NCBI RefSeq assembly: GCF_037392515.1
Contig: NC_090285.1
Location: 6,823,501 to 6,887,500 of the forward strand
Direction: 5' to 3'
Source: Haliotis asinina
Lineage: Eukaryota; Mollusca; Gastropoda; Lepetellida; Haliotidae
DNA: 64,000 nucleotides
The notes beneath the pieces were generated by a model. The model was not told where the DNA came from. It saw nothing but the letters and a program-made list of their open reading frames with translations, and did not search any database. How positions within the stretch are numbered: the stretch's first letter is position 1; every line of letters begins with the position of its first letter. A program made the translations under genes and the position numbers. Shown one piece after another: positions 47,151 through 60,600 of this stretch.

Positions 47151-50100
47151 GCCACTTTGTAAAAGCCCCAGTGGCCTGGACATTTGCCAAAGACTTGACT
47201 GTATTATCTCCCTTCGAATGCTCAGCTTTGCTATAGCTGCTCAACCAATAGGCTTTCACCTTTGCATTCCTCTTCATCTGCATAATCTAGGTGCAAGGGA
47301 ATATAAAAGAAATATTGACCTCACAGTGTGATACAGGAATCTTTGTATGCTGTTTTCTGCCTGATCATGTTAGTCGGAAAAGCTTGACTTAAAACATATT
47401 AAAGTGTGACATATTCCTTATCAATATCATATTTCTAAGTGCAGAAAGACTGTCCAGTCAAATAGTTCATTCAGTATTACATGGATGGCAAGTCAACAAA
47501 AGGTTTCTAACAAATTAATTCTGAAATTATACAGTTCTTCCTAAACTACAGTCAGAACTAACTTGCTGAAAAAAACATGATAGTCAAAGACATTGCCTCA
47601 TTCTGCATATGAATATGGTTTGCACTAAATAAGCAAGATCAGAGACACAGATGCCAATAGCTTTTGGAGTTTATGTGTTGCGAGCAGGGTAAATGAGATG
47701 TTATAAGTCACTGTTTGTATTTAGGATAGGTATGTTCATTATTGTGAGTAAATGTTCTCCTTTTACAGGACATTTCAGACTGCTGTTACTTCAGGAGTTT
47801 CCATTTGTTAAGCAGTGGCTTATTCAGACATTCAAAGGTTCTCTGACATCTAACCAGTCGTTTCACCTTATGAAAACCTTATTGTTGTTAGGAAATTAAT
47901 TATGTGAGCGTTTTCACCCCTCGGACCTTTGTTCAAAACCACTGGCCATTTCCTGTAGGATGGCATATTTTGTAAAGACGCGATCAGACCATTGAACAAG
48001 AAATATTTTATGTCCATCTCAGAAGAAATTAATTGATTTGTTGTGTCTTGGTTCCATTGCTTCCTTCCTTCCTTTGTTGTTTTGTGAATGAATGTTTTCT
48101 AGTCATCCATAATGGTTTCAGCCTGGTGCTTTGTCCATAACAGCATTATATGTGAGCTGCAACCTCCAGTGTTGATTATACATGATTAGATTTATTATAT
48201 ACAATATTAATGGTACTTTTAGATAAGTGTATTCATTTCTAACAGAGACTATATAACAATATATGGTCTCTGTTTCTAGTTTAGATATAGATATTTTGCT
48301 TTTATAAAACCTGTTTGTGTTGAGATATTCTGCTTATCCTTCAGCTGTTAATGCTTCAGTTACATTGTTGAACATTTATCTGAATGTTTCCATTTGCTGT
48401 CCATTTAGTCACTGTCATAATATGTGTGTATATTGGCATGCACATTGACAACAATTTACAAGGTTGATTTACTGAATAATTTAATACTACATGTTTTGGG
48501 TATATTTTCGCTTAATGTGATGTGTTTGGACAATGGCCTCTTCAATATAAGTTTCCAAATGTACATGGCAATACTAGTTATGTAATCATGCTGCTATAGG
48601 TATTATACTTCACTTGCAAGTCCTGCTGGAAATGTTCCATATATTGTTAAAAACATGCATGATATATATTAACTCTGATTTCAATCTTTACGAGTCAGAT
48701 TTTGTCGTAATTTTGCTGGGTGTTTTTGTTGTTTGACCAAAAGCAAGTACTGAAGTTAACACTCTTAAAATGTGTAGACTGCTTATTGCACCAAAGATCA
48801 TTTTCTACAGGAATCAAGGTGTGTGTGTGTTCTCACTGTGGGATCATTTTATCCACAACCTGGTTGTATAAGGAATCAAAGGGTTAAATAATTTAGAAGT
48901 CATATTTCGTGTGTTTTTATTGTGTCAATAATTTTTACATCTCCCAACAGGTCTAATTTGTCTTAGCACTGTTGCCATATTGTGTCAGTTATGAAACTAT
49001 TTTACAGCATGGTTGCGTCCCTGTATTTCATATGTTTATTGATATAAATTTGCATTTCTTTTCAAAAGACAAATTCCATAGAATACCTTTGTCATTTAGT
49101 GTGTGAGTTGTACCTCTTTACCTGTATTTATATTGTGCATTAGTATTTTGATTTGTGTTTGTCCTACAGTTTAAGGATTGTCAAGTGTCTTCAGACTCTC
49201 ATCATGAAGCCGGACTGTGCTTGTTGATTAGTTTCCATAGAGTGTCCACTTACTGGACACTTTATATAAGTTTAATAGGTGCTAATGCTTGAAATGTATA
49301 TTGTTCATGAAAAACGATTCCCATGTTAAACCTCAGCTGAAAAATATTGGGAATATTCTTTTTTGATTAAATATATGGTGTTAGTTTGTTTAATATAAGT
49401 GAATGCTTTTTCTTTAACGAATGTGATCCTGTTGGTCCAAACTATTTAATTAGCAATAAGAAAGATGCTGGGCATTATAAGAATCTTGTTTAAGCTTTTA
49501 TTGTAGTTTTGGCTTTAGTATCTTACGAGATAAACTTTCTGGAAACACATATTAGATATGTGTTAGCCATCATGACAATAGCACATTGACCTGTGTTCTG
49601 ACTGACTTAAAGGTTTTATGCCACTTTCAGCAATATTCCAGCAATATCACGGCAGGGAACACCAGAAATAGCCTTCACACATTGTATCCATGTGGGGAAT
49701 CAAATCTTGGTCTTTGGCATGATGAGGGAATGTTTTAACCACTAGGCCTCCACACCGCCCACATGTCTATGTTTAAAAGTCACAGACAGCTCCGATAAGC
49801 TGCTAAATTGAACAATCAATGTAATTAACTTAAACACAACACATACATTTACTTTAAAACCTCTTATTAAAAACTAACATTTGACACCAGATTTTGGTTG
49901 TTACTTCAAAAAAAGTATCAGTATTATCAGGAAAAGTAGTCATGACTCATGAGTCAATGTGCAGTAAATAGATTTATTACCTCCTGTTCTTTGTTATTGC
50001 ATCTTCCAGTATAACACACTGCGTGGCACAGTCAGAACATCAATTGTTACTGCACGTCCTGACCATAGACCGTGTTATAAATGTTTATCCCCATGGTCAC

Positions 50101-50500
50101 AAATTTACCATAGGCATAGCAGAGTGATATGCACTGTTCAGATGGTTCAAGGTTATCTTTTTTTTTCAGATTTGTTATCTGTTAGTCACATTCAACTTGA
50201 AACCACGAAATGACAATCATACATCAGTCAAAGGTTTTGAAGTATATATTTATACAATATACATACAAATTGAGAATTTTATTCAACTTGTCTTCCATAT
50301 TGGTTCTTTTTTTGTAGCTCAATTTTCTGATTTACAAACACATAGCATTATAATTGTTAATAGATATGTGATGGTCAGAGTACTTTGTTCAGTGATATGT
50401 TCCATAATAGATTGTTCCGTTTAGAGTGTACCCTAGGGTTTTTAATTATTAGTTTTAATTGGAACATAATGTTTACATTTAAAATAAAGTGTTATAGTTA
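47151..50500 (+). other. probable 3'UTR and flank of unit B
   Basis: AT-rich, no open frame of note, no splice-framed exon. An AATAAA at 50483-50488 is a possible distal poly(A) signal. Whether the 3'UTR really runs 3.3 kb cannot be told; earlier variant signals exist. Confidence 0.4.
49608..49761 (-). mobile_element. SINE1 copy
   Basis: Complement has GGCCTAGTGGTTAAAAC (A box), GATTCCCCACATGGATAC and ATATTGCTGGAATATTGC; full body, tail lost. Confidence 0.8.
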
Positions 50501-53185
50501 AGATAATGTATGGTGTTGTTTTTAAGAATTTCTTTTCAATGAAAGGGTGATTGAGAGAGTGAGAATTTAACTGTGGAATTGATTATCAGGGTATTGTACA
50601 ATATCATGTTAGCAGTAACGTGCAGCTCCCCTACCTTAACACAGACTTAGCCCTAGGGTTGATCTGTACAACAGCACGTATATAGCCATTGCAGTCTTAT
50701 GTCACACTTATAGGTTGCTGTGGTTGGAACAGTCATGAGTGTGGGGCACTGAGCGCAAAGTGTTCCCAGGAAATATCAAGAGAATTGAATGAATGAAAAG
50801 AATATTTCTGTTTATCCTGGACCTGGGATGCATCAGAGTGCATTACACCTGTTTCCAATAGAGAGCACCATGGAAGCAGATGCAGACCACGGCACACAGA
50901 ACCTTTGTGAGTGCATGATGTACTTGGGAGGTTGAGGGCAGGGATTTGAGAGGGAGGTCTCAGGGAAGGCTTGTGTGGCATTATCTGAAGTAATACAGCT
51001 GTACATCTTTACCTCACATGACTTGCACAACTTGAAGGTCAGGTCATTCCAGGGATTGGCAGGAAATATGATTATAAACCTGTGTTATGTGACAAACAGC
51101 AGATTGTGAATAGATGTAGTTCCCTCCTTATAGTTATATATAGTTACTATACCTGTTTAAAGGTTTCATGAGGAGGAATCACTCTGCCAGAGTTGGTGGG
51201 CATGTAGATAAATACTATTATACTAGCATGAACTAGGGAAATATAAAGATACGCACCTAGAAAGGTGTCACAAGAAGGGGACGAAATCACCAATCAGTAG
51301 TATATTTTTTCGTTATTCGGGCCCCTCACCAGGCAACCCAAGACAGTTTAAAAATATAACTGTTCATGTTACATGTAGCATTTACCTTAGTGTAATGCTA
51401 GCCAACACGAAACATTGGTTTCACATAAGCTGGAACAAATTTACAAATGTCAAAAGTACTTTTGTAATATTGTAATGAGGCAAGACAAATTTCTAATAAT
51501 TCTGTAAGTAATTGTTTTTACATTGTCCGTGTTATTCCATGACTGAGACTAGGGTAATATTCATCTATTGCTTGTAAATCTTGATCAATAACAAGATGTT
51601 GCAATGCCCATCTGAAACACCAATATATAATCGGCAAATGCAACATGAAATATTCAATATTAGGTAATGGATAATCTACTGTTAGTCTCAATGGTTTGGT
51701 CTACATGATCGCAAGGCGCGACTGTGTCTTGCAACAAGCTTATTAATGACAAAAATCTGAACATGGTTCAAACATAGCCTCGGGTTAACCCACATGATGT
51801 CTTCGAAATAGACATTTCACAGCAATGGACTTTCATGACACCTTTATCGGGAAGAGGGTAAATGTCATATATACATTCCTGGAAAAGTCAGACGCTTTTC
51901 AGATATTAATGAGCACGCAGAAAATGCTTGCAGACATATCTAGTACTCTACAACTACAATACGATCAATACACGATCAATTTCTTTTAGACACCTGCCTA
52001 ACATTCTGAAGTATATGCCTTAAGATGATATGAAAGAACTCCAGCACAGCATATCTAAACACTGGCGTTTTGGTGAAGATGATGAAGAAGTAAAGTAAGT
52101 AAATATGCTCCGGAAGGTATTTGACATCAGTATTTTCTTGTGTATCAAGCTTAAATGTCACTCGAAGGTTGGCATTATTATTAGGATATTAAAGTGAGTG
52201 TTTCAAATACATAACTTTAAGGGAAAAAACGTATTTCCGAAATAGGTTATCAACGTGAATCCCAGACCAACATTTATGGTATCAAAAGGTCCATCCCTTT
52301 CAAGAATACTTACCAGTACTTAAGCCTCTGCAAAACACAAGAGAAGACGAGTGAATATTTTATGCTCTTTATGTGTCCTTAATACAGAATACCAGTTTAA
52401 AATGGGGTTCCTAGGTCATAACTCGTCCCCAGTGGATGGGTAAGTGAATGAGTGAGTGAATTAAAACAGCTTGAATGTATTTGCATTGCCGTCTGTATTC
52501 ACGATCTTTTAAGATATAGAGCTGAGTGTAATTGTATTTCTAACGTGAATCGGGTATATATGTTAACGCACTACATATGTCAATCCGCCTATCTTTTCCG
52601 TGATCAAGTTAATCTGACACTCTATCTATGATAACTGTAATAATGACTGCCCCAAAACACGATCCGAACATTTTACCGTGATAGAAGTAAGGCTTAACTG
52701 AACGGTTGTGGTGCCCTTAAACGCACAATGGTCTTAACTGCACAGAAAGCATTAATATTCATCAGAGGGACCACTGTGCATTTAAGGCCACAACAAACGG
52801 TTGTAATTCCGCTAAGGAACTGGGTTACAGAGACTTGTACAGTTATAAATGCTTGCTTTCCAAATGATTTGTGACCACATTAATGACGTTTTTAGGTTTT
52901 GAAACATGACGGCACGTTTAGTCTGACGTCATGAAATACATGTAATACTGAAAACTGGATATCTCGATTATCATTCAGTACTGCATAATTATTCCCTGAA
53001 AACAGTCACATTGAAATTCGATGCTGCTGACTAGAATGAGGGCACATTTGTTTATTTCATCTGAAGTTAATGGTTTTAACCGCGTTTCATAGCACGGATG
53101 TATTACTCTTCATAACGTTTCTCCTGACGGTGAATTCATTGTTCTTTTTAGCGGTATGTATTGATGTGTGGAGAGCAAAGTTAGT
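50501..53185. other. intergenic, no supported gene
   Basis: No domain-bearing frame on either strand. It contains an imperfect inverted repeat at about 52700-52795, listed separately. Confidence 0.5.
52700..52795. repeat. imperfect inverted repeat, possible MITE remnant
   Basis: TTGTGGTGCCCTTAAACGCA and CAATGGTC return as GACCACTGTGCATTTAAGGC and CACAACAA after a loop of about 30 bp. It could form a hairpin of about 33 imperfect pairs. Confidence 0.5.
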
Positions 53186-53189
53186 TCCC

Positions 53190-53243
53190 TTGTTTACGGA
53201 AGTCGGAAGTGTAAACAAACTCCTGCAATGGCCAGATAAACAG
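53190..53243 (+). promoter_or_regulatory. candidate regulatory palindrome and first-exon donor upstream of unit C
   Basis: TTGTTTAC (53190-53197) and its exact inverse GTAAACAA (53211-53218) are forkhead-type motifs. They flank GGAAGT and CGGAAGT, two ETS-type cores. A CAG|GTGCGT donor follows at 53244. This could be the promoter or first non-coding exon of unit C, whose next exon begins at 54508. Motif identity is by consensus only. Confidence 0.3.
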
Positions 53244-54530
53244 GTGCGTTATTCGAGCAGTGATCTAATCTAATATTTGTAAAAAAAATGGAAGGGGAAC
53301 GTTTGCATTTGAATGATTCACAAATTATCTTATAGTAAAGATTAAAGTGACATTTTCAGTGTTTGTATTAAATTGGACAAAGGCGAAGACGGGCAACAGG
53401 CTGAACAGTAACTGGGGTTCCCAAACTAGAAGTGGAATGAATTTTACGGTTTTACTGAAGTTGCCCAATCAAAAACATTCCTGTTCTGTACAAAAGGAAC
53501 CACAGTGTAACAAAATAAGGATCAACGTCTCATGAAGTTCAAATAAACACCATTGTTTTGAATTTGATAGTCCACAGCAAAGTAAAGATGCTTTTAGAAA
53601 AACAATGTTTTGTTGGCCCCACGTGGAAACATTTGTTAATGTTTTGAACACCTCGGCGTGATTGTAGTTTATTGGCCGTAGATACACAATGCTGGTTCAC
53701 TGAAATCCTACTTGTTGCTGTAACTTCACTTACCTCCCATACCTCTTGGGTCGTTAGGGTTAGGTGTTTTTAGAGTTCAGCTTCGTATCCTCAGCCTTGG
53801 ATTTTCTTACCTGTCAAGTATTCCTTTATGATCATTCAGTATAAGTATTCTTTTCTGGTCAAGAACCCCCTCCTATAAGTTAATCATGGTGCAAGCACAA
53901 AATGGGTGTTCATGGGAAGGAACAAATGACTACAAACAAAGTATATTTTTTGAAGCCTATGAAGGTAGTCAAACTTGTAACATGGTGGTAAAGATTACAT
54001 ATCATAGACCCGTGTTACAACACAATGAAAACAGGAACAAGTAATTCCCATGAATGCTCTCTTAATAAAGGAAATATAATGAGAATATGTCAACTTAAAC
54101 AAGGGAGAATGGCACTGGCACCATAAACATAAACTTTTAGGTAATGAGACAGGCTTATAACAAACAAGAGAGAGTGGCTGAAACTTATTGACACTTGTCA
54201 TGACACATGGTCAATGTTTCAGCCATTTAGCATGTTTAGCATATAGTACCAGTATGTAACAGGTAATAGAAATAAGTATGTATGCCTAATGCAAAGTGTT
54301 AAAAACACAGAATAAACAGGAAAAAGATGTGCTCCAGCCTAAATACAGTAAATCACCTAAAGGATCTGCAGTGGGCAGATTGGGTATGAAAATGGTTTCA
54401 TAGCAACAACCACTGACCGGTTTTGACTTATGTTAGTTTGGATTTTGATGATAATGGATTAACATGTCTAGTTTGCTTGTTTCATGTACTTCATGTGATT
54501 GTTTCAGAAACATTGCCAAACCAAGCATCC

Positions 54531-54630
54531 ATGATGCGGGCTGGTAGCCTTATAGTAGTGCTGGTACTGTTGCTAGGTAACACTGACCATGTGGTTGGGA
54601 AAAAGAAGAACAAAGACTTGCCACTCACAG
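54531..54630 (+). CDS. unit C exon: signal peptide and basic linker
   Basis: Exon probably begins at 54508 (acceptor TTGTTTCAG). Two tandem ATGs open MMRAGSLIVVLVLLLG, then NTDHVVG and KKKNKDLPLT; donor ACAG|GTAAGT, phase 1. The cleavage site is probably near VVG-K. The frame is open upstream to 54423, but the acceptor position makes the ATG pair the natural start. Confidence 0.8.
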
Positions 54631-57600
54631 GTAAGTATTCAGGGTAATGCTCTCATTAACTACACTATGTATACAAAAGGCATGGGCTGGGTCCAAATTT
54701 TTTACTGGGGTACCCCACCCCCTATTACCTTACCCAACCTGAATACCTGTTATGTTAATTCCTGTCTTAAAAGTTGTAAGAAATGACAGTATATTCTTCA
54801 ACTAAAATATAGAGTTTTCAATTTCTTAACCATGTATTATATTTATAATAGGTAACTGCAAATTATCTCTAAATCTTCAAAGCCAATACAACCTTTTAAT
54901 CATGAAAGAATAACACAATGCATTGTTAAAGGGGCACTGATGCGGAGCAATTTCCGTGGACTTGTGTAAACTTTTGTTATTGTTTTTCTCCCGTTAGTAC
55001 CTGGATGATATCCCAGAATTCGTGACTGGTTCGTGACCTCTGCTGCGCAGTCCGTAAGCGCAATTGTTAGTTTAATTATAGACAGATCAACTGAGGTGAA
55101 GTCATTTGTACTTCATTACAAATGTATTAGGAAAACAAATGAAACACTTTGAAGGTTAATCATCTGTCAATGGTAGAAATGGTAAAAAACTATTAGGACG
55201 GAAAAATAACGAAGCCAATGTACGTCTCTATATTTTGTCTCATAACCCTACTTAGTTTATTGTCATATTTGTATGATTCTGAAAATTAATAATAGAGCAC
55301 ACGATTTGCTTATACTCATAGTAAATTTCTAACATAACAGCAACATTTATACCTTGTATAGATTGCCAATGTGGATCCTATTTCACACACTTACGCGATC
55401 TAAGTGTGTGTTTTCTGTCATACAGATTCTGCTGAATGCTCCAACAAATAAATTAAAACAAATTGCAAATAATGAATGTAAAACAGACTAATTTTATAGC
55501 AACAATGTCAGGCTACTACCTTGTTCAGGAATGTATCCCTCAATATCCACGTAAAAGAAATCGTATTCCATTCATCTGCAGCTGGTAAATAATCCTGCTC
55601 TGTGTCGCGTGTCTTACAACTGTCTCATTTGTGAAAAAGTAACACATCGTTTCACATCTTTCGTTGGTGAAAACTAGATAAACCTCTCATTGGTCTCCCA
55701 AGATAGCACACCTGGCAGCTAATTGTATGATGTCCACTATTCTAAGTAATTTAGTTAACCAATATTGAGCAATCAGTCAATCAACGCAAGGGTGGTTAAT
55801 TCTTTGAAGGGAGGATGTTGTTTTTGCACTCACACTTTACGACAGGGTGTAGTCATCTACACACAAGCCTTTTGACAAATCCGCTAGAAGATAAAAGTAA
55901 TTAAACAATCAGTGTGTTATCGGTTAATCCTTTGATCGATGTTTGTTTTTGTAACTCAGCTGATAAACCCTCTTGCATCACTTACATGCACATATTACAT
56001 AACATACAATACATTTGCCATTACAGACCTTAATTTATAATGTTGAGTATTTACTCCAGACAGGAGAAATGCCAAATAGGAACCTTTGTTGAGTAACCGA
56101 AGTGGTGTTGCTACTAATTATACCTGTTATAAATTCATGAATTGACCATCAAGAGAATGATGACAAATAACACGTGTAGGTTTACACCATCAAACGCGAG
56201 TTACAGCAAGGAAGATGTAATCTCTGTGTCGCATGCAGCCTGAAAACACTTATGGGCCGAAACTGTTTTGAGGATACCAACGGAATTTCGTTACATAAGG
56301 AATACATACAGGCATTTGCTGTGTACTTGGGTAAATAGGTGAAATAAGTTTTTTTTTACGTAAGACAATTTTCAGATTTCTCTACCAAAGGCAAAGTCAT
56401 CGGGTTTTTTTTGTTTACGAATTCAAATAAATCAACTGTGTGTTTTATTATCATAAATAATAAACCATTGTAGCGACTATAGCTACCAAAAGTTACGTAT
56501 GCTATTTGCTATCACAGCTGAACCAACACTCAAAACTACCTAAATATAAAGCTTTGCAGTCTTCCGTACTGAAACAAATGGGTTGCTACGTGCCTGTAGA
56601 CATCATATTTGCATGTAACATGATTAAATGTCGAGGTTAAAAACACAGAAATAGGATCAAATTGGATCAGTAAGTATACCATCCAAGCATCCGAAAAGAA
56701 CTACACTGCTGGGATATTTGGTTACGATCAGACAAGGAATACCATGGATATTTTAAACAAATGGCTTGTGATGGGCATCCAGCCTCCTGACTGTTTAGGT
56801 GAAGAAATTCTGCTAATATGGACAGGAGCCCAGTTCCTTTGTCCGTCACGGTCGAAGGAGTGGGCGCTGACCAATTTGCGGTCTGTTTTCGTAATTAGAC
56901 CATTGGCGAGAAGCATTATTCGCTCCACATCAGTGCCCCTTTAAATCTATCAGTCACATGATCATAAACATTAAACATCCATCCAGGGTATCTGTGTTAC
57001 CCATTACAACCCCACTATAGAACGATCAGGTAACAATGTTGGAGAAACTAGTTTCTTCAAAGTAGAGACACCACAAGAGGTCCCCATCCCATATGTATTG
57101 CCCTCAACACAAAGGAGTTTGGTATGTTCAGGGAAGTGAGTCAGTATAGCACCAATGTCCCAACAAAAGCATGGAATAGGACACTAGAAATACCCTTTGC
57201 ACATTGTGCCCATGTGAGAAATCAAACACAGGTCTCCGACATGACAAATGAATGCTTCAAACCACTTGACTACCAACCACCCAGGTATGTGTTGGCTCCT
57301 ACTATAAGTGATATATGCTGTCTAATGTCAAAAAACAGGAAGATCTGGATTAATCAGTTCAAGTAAACTGACTCTGCAAAATGCAAAGGCTAGTTAAAGC
57401 ATAAATACCAGCAAATATTATTAATTCATTTCATACATGTATACAATCATCATTGATAAAAAGTTTCAATGGCAGTGGCTCTGCATTATTAAAAACAGTG
57501 GCTCTGCAGTATTAGTCTAAAATATGTTTGTGGAGTGCAGTGGGCGAGCTGGCTAAAGCGCCAGATGGTGGCCATTTGAATACGTGCGTACACTTAGTTG

Positions 57601-60600
57601 CAGGTACAGCAACATACAGTAAACTTGGACAAAAGTACTGTGACTGTGTGTCCCAGTCCACCTAGCTGTTAATTGGGTACCTTGTTAGGGTGAGAGAGCC
57701 ACAATACACTCAGTACGCCTTATGGTAGCAAGAGTTGTACACTTCCCAGGGAGTTGAGATTGATAATACGATGTGATGTTGAGATTTACGTCTAATGATT
57801 GACGGAAACAAATACCAGCACCTTTAGCAAGCACTAGTTGCATGGATATATGCACTATATAAATATCCAATAATATCCTATAACAATAAAGTCTTCTTGT
57901 TACGTTAAGAGATGACACTGAAGAAATGTTTCATCAGAAATTCACTTAAATATTCATGTGTAATTGATGGATTTTTTGTTTTGTGCTACATGTTTTTGAA
58001 ATTTGTTATGATATAATTGCCATTTGCTTCTGTTGTTGACAGTTGAGAAGCACGCCAAGTGCAAGTATTATAAGAAGGGCCATGTTGGGGTCTGTAGCCT
58101 TGCCACAAACACCCAGGTCAAAACACTGGCTCTCAAGAAAGGGGGAGATAACTGTCCCCATACCAAGAACATAACAGTGTCCTGCAACACTATGAGTGAG
58201 TCAAATTCAAAGTGCTCTGACATTTTTTATTTCTCGGATTGAACAGATTGTGATTAACCTCAGTGATAGGGATCATTGTCCATTATTTGATATTTTTAAC
58301 CTGTGGCATAACTACAGTTAGTATGACAAGAGGTAGTTTAATATGATGACATTTTAGAGAAGTTGAAATAATGGAGAAATGGATTTCAGCTCCTTCGTTC
58401 TTTCAGAGTGATGTTATTTAGCTGACTTTCCAGATATTGTGTGTGTTTGATGTTGTGAGGTTTCCATGTGCAACTCTAGGGATATGTTTGTGTGTAGCAT
58501 GCAAGTACCGGTTTGCGGGCTGGGGGTCCTGTAATAGAGCTGACAACACCCGAGTGAAGTTGTTCAAACTCCGAGATGGACAGCCAGAAACTTGCCCAAC
58601 AGAGAAAAGGAAGTTTCGTCAATGTAAAACAAGCTCTAAAAAGAAAGGTTGGTGTTTTTCTTTTCTCCTTTTCACATAGTTAACAGAAATTAGATCCAAA
58701 CTATCTGCCCACCATGCAGAGGGGTACACATGTTTATTATAAAGAAACTTTGTTATGACATTATCTTTTTATGACAGGTCAGTTCTGTTGATGTTAACTT
58801 TAATTTCAAACAACAAGGGAGCATGGCCTCCATTAACGTTCGATAGTTTGATTTTTGTTCTGCATGTCTTTGTAAAACAATTAATTCAAGCCCAAATATT
58901 GTACATATCATATTGTGATCATGAAAATAATTTACATTTTAGAAAAATTGTCATTGAATCATTGTTCCATTTTAACTACTATCAGCTGATGTCATAGTTT
59001 TATTACTTACAGTTGACTGTAGATACAAGAAAGGTCATTGGTCCAAGTGTGACCCTTTGACACTGATCAAGACCAGGTCTTTGACCTTGAAGAAAGGGGA
59101 CAGATCTGAATGTCCGAATGTGAAAACAGTGATGAAGAAATGCTTGTTAAAAAACAAGTTAGGCACTAAATCTAATGGTTTGCCCATTTCAGGTAGGTGG
59201 CAATTCAGAGTTTAAGACTTCATTAGTAAATTAGCTGTTGATGTATGTGTATTTTTTGGGTGGTTCGAGTGCTGGAGAGGAAATGAGAGTAGGATTGTGT
59301 GAGAGGCATGCACATGCGCAAGGGGCGTCAGTGAGTAGTGAGGAGCCATGTGTTGGCCTGCATGGTTGTGGTGGTGGTCACTCAAGCGAGAGGAATAAAG
59401 TACATGACAACTTCGCCGTGGTGTTTTATTACCATGAGTTTAACTTACACATAACCTTGATCATTGTTCGGGGCTCTATTTTGTCATATGTAATGTGATA
59501 TAACTGTCTGTTTTCTTGAGAATGTGTGTTGTTTGAAAGCATATAGCTGTGTACTGGTGTAACTGTAATCCTATGCAGTTCTAGTACTTTTACCCATTAT
59601 CTACCAAAAGTGTGTTTTAGGGGTCTGCATCATTCACGTAGTGCAATAACTTAGCACTTATGAGTAATTTTATTGGATAGCTAAGTATTGCATGGTGCTA
59701 ATTCGGTGGCTTACCATTCTGAATACAGTCCCATTCTGCCAACATGTTAAAATAGTATTGTACGGACCAGTGATCAGGTAGTAGGGTTAATGTTCTGACC
59801 TGTTCTACCTTTACTTTAATGAACTTGACCTAAAGTCATCTATAGGCAATACAGCGAAGATGACAAAAAATAGTTCTGGCTCAAAATGGCAGTCTTATAG
59901 AGAATGGTATATATGTTATTCTAGACAGGGGATAAAATACTCTACATAATCAAGGACGTATAGTTATGCAAGTATGAAGAGGTGATTGAATTTTCACTCA
60001 AAATGACATGTAAATGGAAAACACTTGCATTTAGCTTATTCTTAAACTTTTACCTATGAAAATGTCTGATTGCTTAGATTTTTGACTGGATACCTGTTAA
60101 TGCTCAGCTGAAACAGGAAAGTGTGTTGGGACACTCTTTGTTTTATACAACTCAATAACAGTAACATTCAGATGCTGGTTTTATTTTGAAACAAACATTT
60201 CTCTTTTTTGTGAGAGAGTCAATACAAATTTGCCCATTCAACTGTCATATATGTTCCAGATTACATGAATGTCACATTGCTGAACATGACTTGTGGTGTA
60301 AAAGCTGTTCAGTTTGGCCTAAATTAGAACTTGACCATCTGCTGAATCATATATTTGTTTCATATGAATTAAAACATCACCATGTAAACAGCAATATCCA
60401 TCGCCTGATTTTTGGTGCCACCTATGAAGCTTGATCAGATTCTTTGGATAAAAGACACTTAAAGCTGGGAGATATGCTTTATTGAGATCACTAATACAAG
60501 AGTGTATTCTGCTAGAAAAAGACTTAAAGAACAGTTCACTGTCCTATGTTTCCATTTTGTACACATTCCAGGGCACACAAATGTGGAGAATGGACACAGA

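Noticed and set aside
59238..59498. 86-codon + frame as a further unit C exon
   Set aside because: It overlaps the intron after domain 3, has no domain pattern, and its frame does not join in phase with a plausible acceptor.
59966..60050. CKYEE-like frame after a TAG, a possible extra PTN/MK exon
   Set aside because: No Trp, wrong cysteine count and spacing, no usable donor.
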